Source of the DNA: Chrysomallon squamiferum
Taxonomy: Eukaryota > Mollusca > Gastropoda > Neomphalida > Peltospiridae
DNA: 53,500 nucleotides
Reading direction: 5' to 3'
Assembly (NCBI GenBank): GCA_012295275.1
Contig: CM022672.1
Location: 7,433,884-7,487,383, forward strand
In this document: positions 53,098 through 53,500 of the stretch, one piece after another
How positions within the stretch are numbered: the stretch's first letter is position 1
Layout: each line of letters begins with the position of its first letter
Program-made: the position numbers and the translations under genes
The notes under the pieces: model-generated
What the model was told of the DNA's origin: nothing
The model's input: the letters and a program-made list of their open reading frames with translations, nothing else
The model's database searches: none

Positions 53098-53500
53098 GTA
53101 TTAAAATTTTAGGATAAAGTTTCTTTTATACTGATTTCATGATCAACAGTCTGTTCACAAATAAAATAATTTTAAACACTCATCTGTTTAAGGGTGCCTC
53201 TTTGGTGGTACATACAAATTGTTTTGTTCAGTTTTTATAACCAATCTTTGCTAAGTGTATAGTTCACAACCAACTAACAAGCTAGAGACAGCCAAGTTTT
53301 CTCTTTGGTGATATTTGATATACAGAAATTAAATATATATTAATTTTGGAAAAAATGGAGTCATCTATTTGAATTTCATCTCTAATAAGAGCCATAAGCT
53401 TACATAATATTATAACTTCTAACTTAGAATGCATCAAATTGTAAAATAGAATAATTCTAATATTAATCAATTTACAATGACAACAAACTGAATGAAACAG
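53098..53500. other. KNDC1 intron 17, partial
   Basis: AT-rich intron sequence following the donor of exon 17. No repeat or exon is recognisable; the short reverse-strand open frame here has no protein-like content. Confidence 0.7.

Overview
The window looks like nuclear DNA from a bilaterian invertebrate. It is strongly AT-rich, has spliceosomal introns with canonical GT-AG borders, and is unusually dense in simple repeats (GA/CT, CA/GT, ATT/AAT, ATAC, AGT, homopolymers). A mollusc or other lophotrochozoan is my best guess from repeat style and intron size, but nothing in the sequence proves the phylum. There are no bacterial features, operons or CRISPR arrays.

Layout. About 1-37,450 is a gene-poor desert in which I could not recognise a protein-coding gene. 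It holds at least seven long GA/CT arrays, a ~0.8 kb 41-bp minisatellite (about 9,620-10,440), degenerate AGT trinucleotide tracts, a (TTA)n/(AAT)n inverted pair, several decayed tRNA-like (SINE-like) relics, and islands of complex non-repetitive sequence that may be regulatory. About 37,460-38,138 is an internally deleted Tigger/pogo-type DNA transposon that keeps only its N-terminal DNA-binding region and its right terminal repeat.

From 39,039 to the window's end, on the + strand, lies one large multi-exon gene. I reconstructed 17 recognised exons joined by GT-AG introns, plus one hypothetical small exon. The predicted product (about 1.8 kb of codons within the window) has two KIND domains, a long Ser/Gln/Asn-rich linker, a short coiled coil and a RasGEF N-terminal domain. 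This architecture matches KNDC1 (very-KIND, v-KIND), a neuronal Ras guanine nucleotide exchange factor. The catalytic RasGEF (CDC25) domain should lie downstream of base 53,500.

The most useful leads are: a reading-phase break between the end of the KIND1 block and the KIND2 start, which implies an unrecognised small exon or an assembly indel; splice acceptors of this gene built directly out of microsatellites; a perfect (GT)n(AC)n inverted repeat in intron 1; the 41-bp minisatellite with interleaved longer units; and several candidate conserved noncoding islands. I found no convincing novel multi-gene system.
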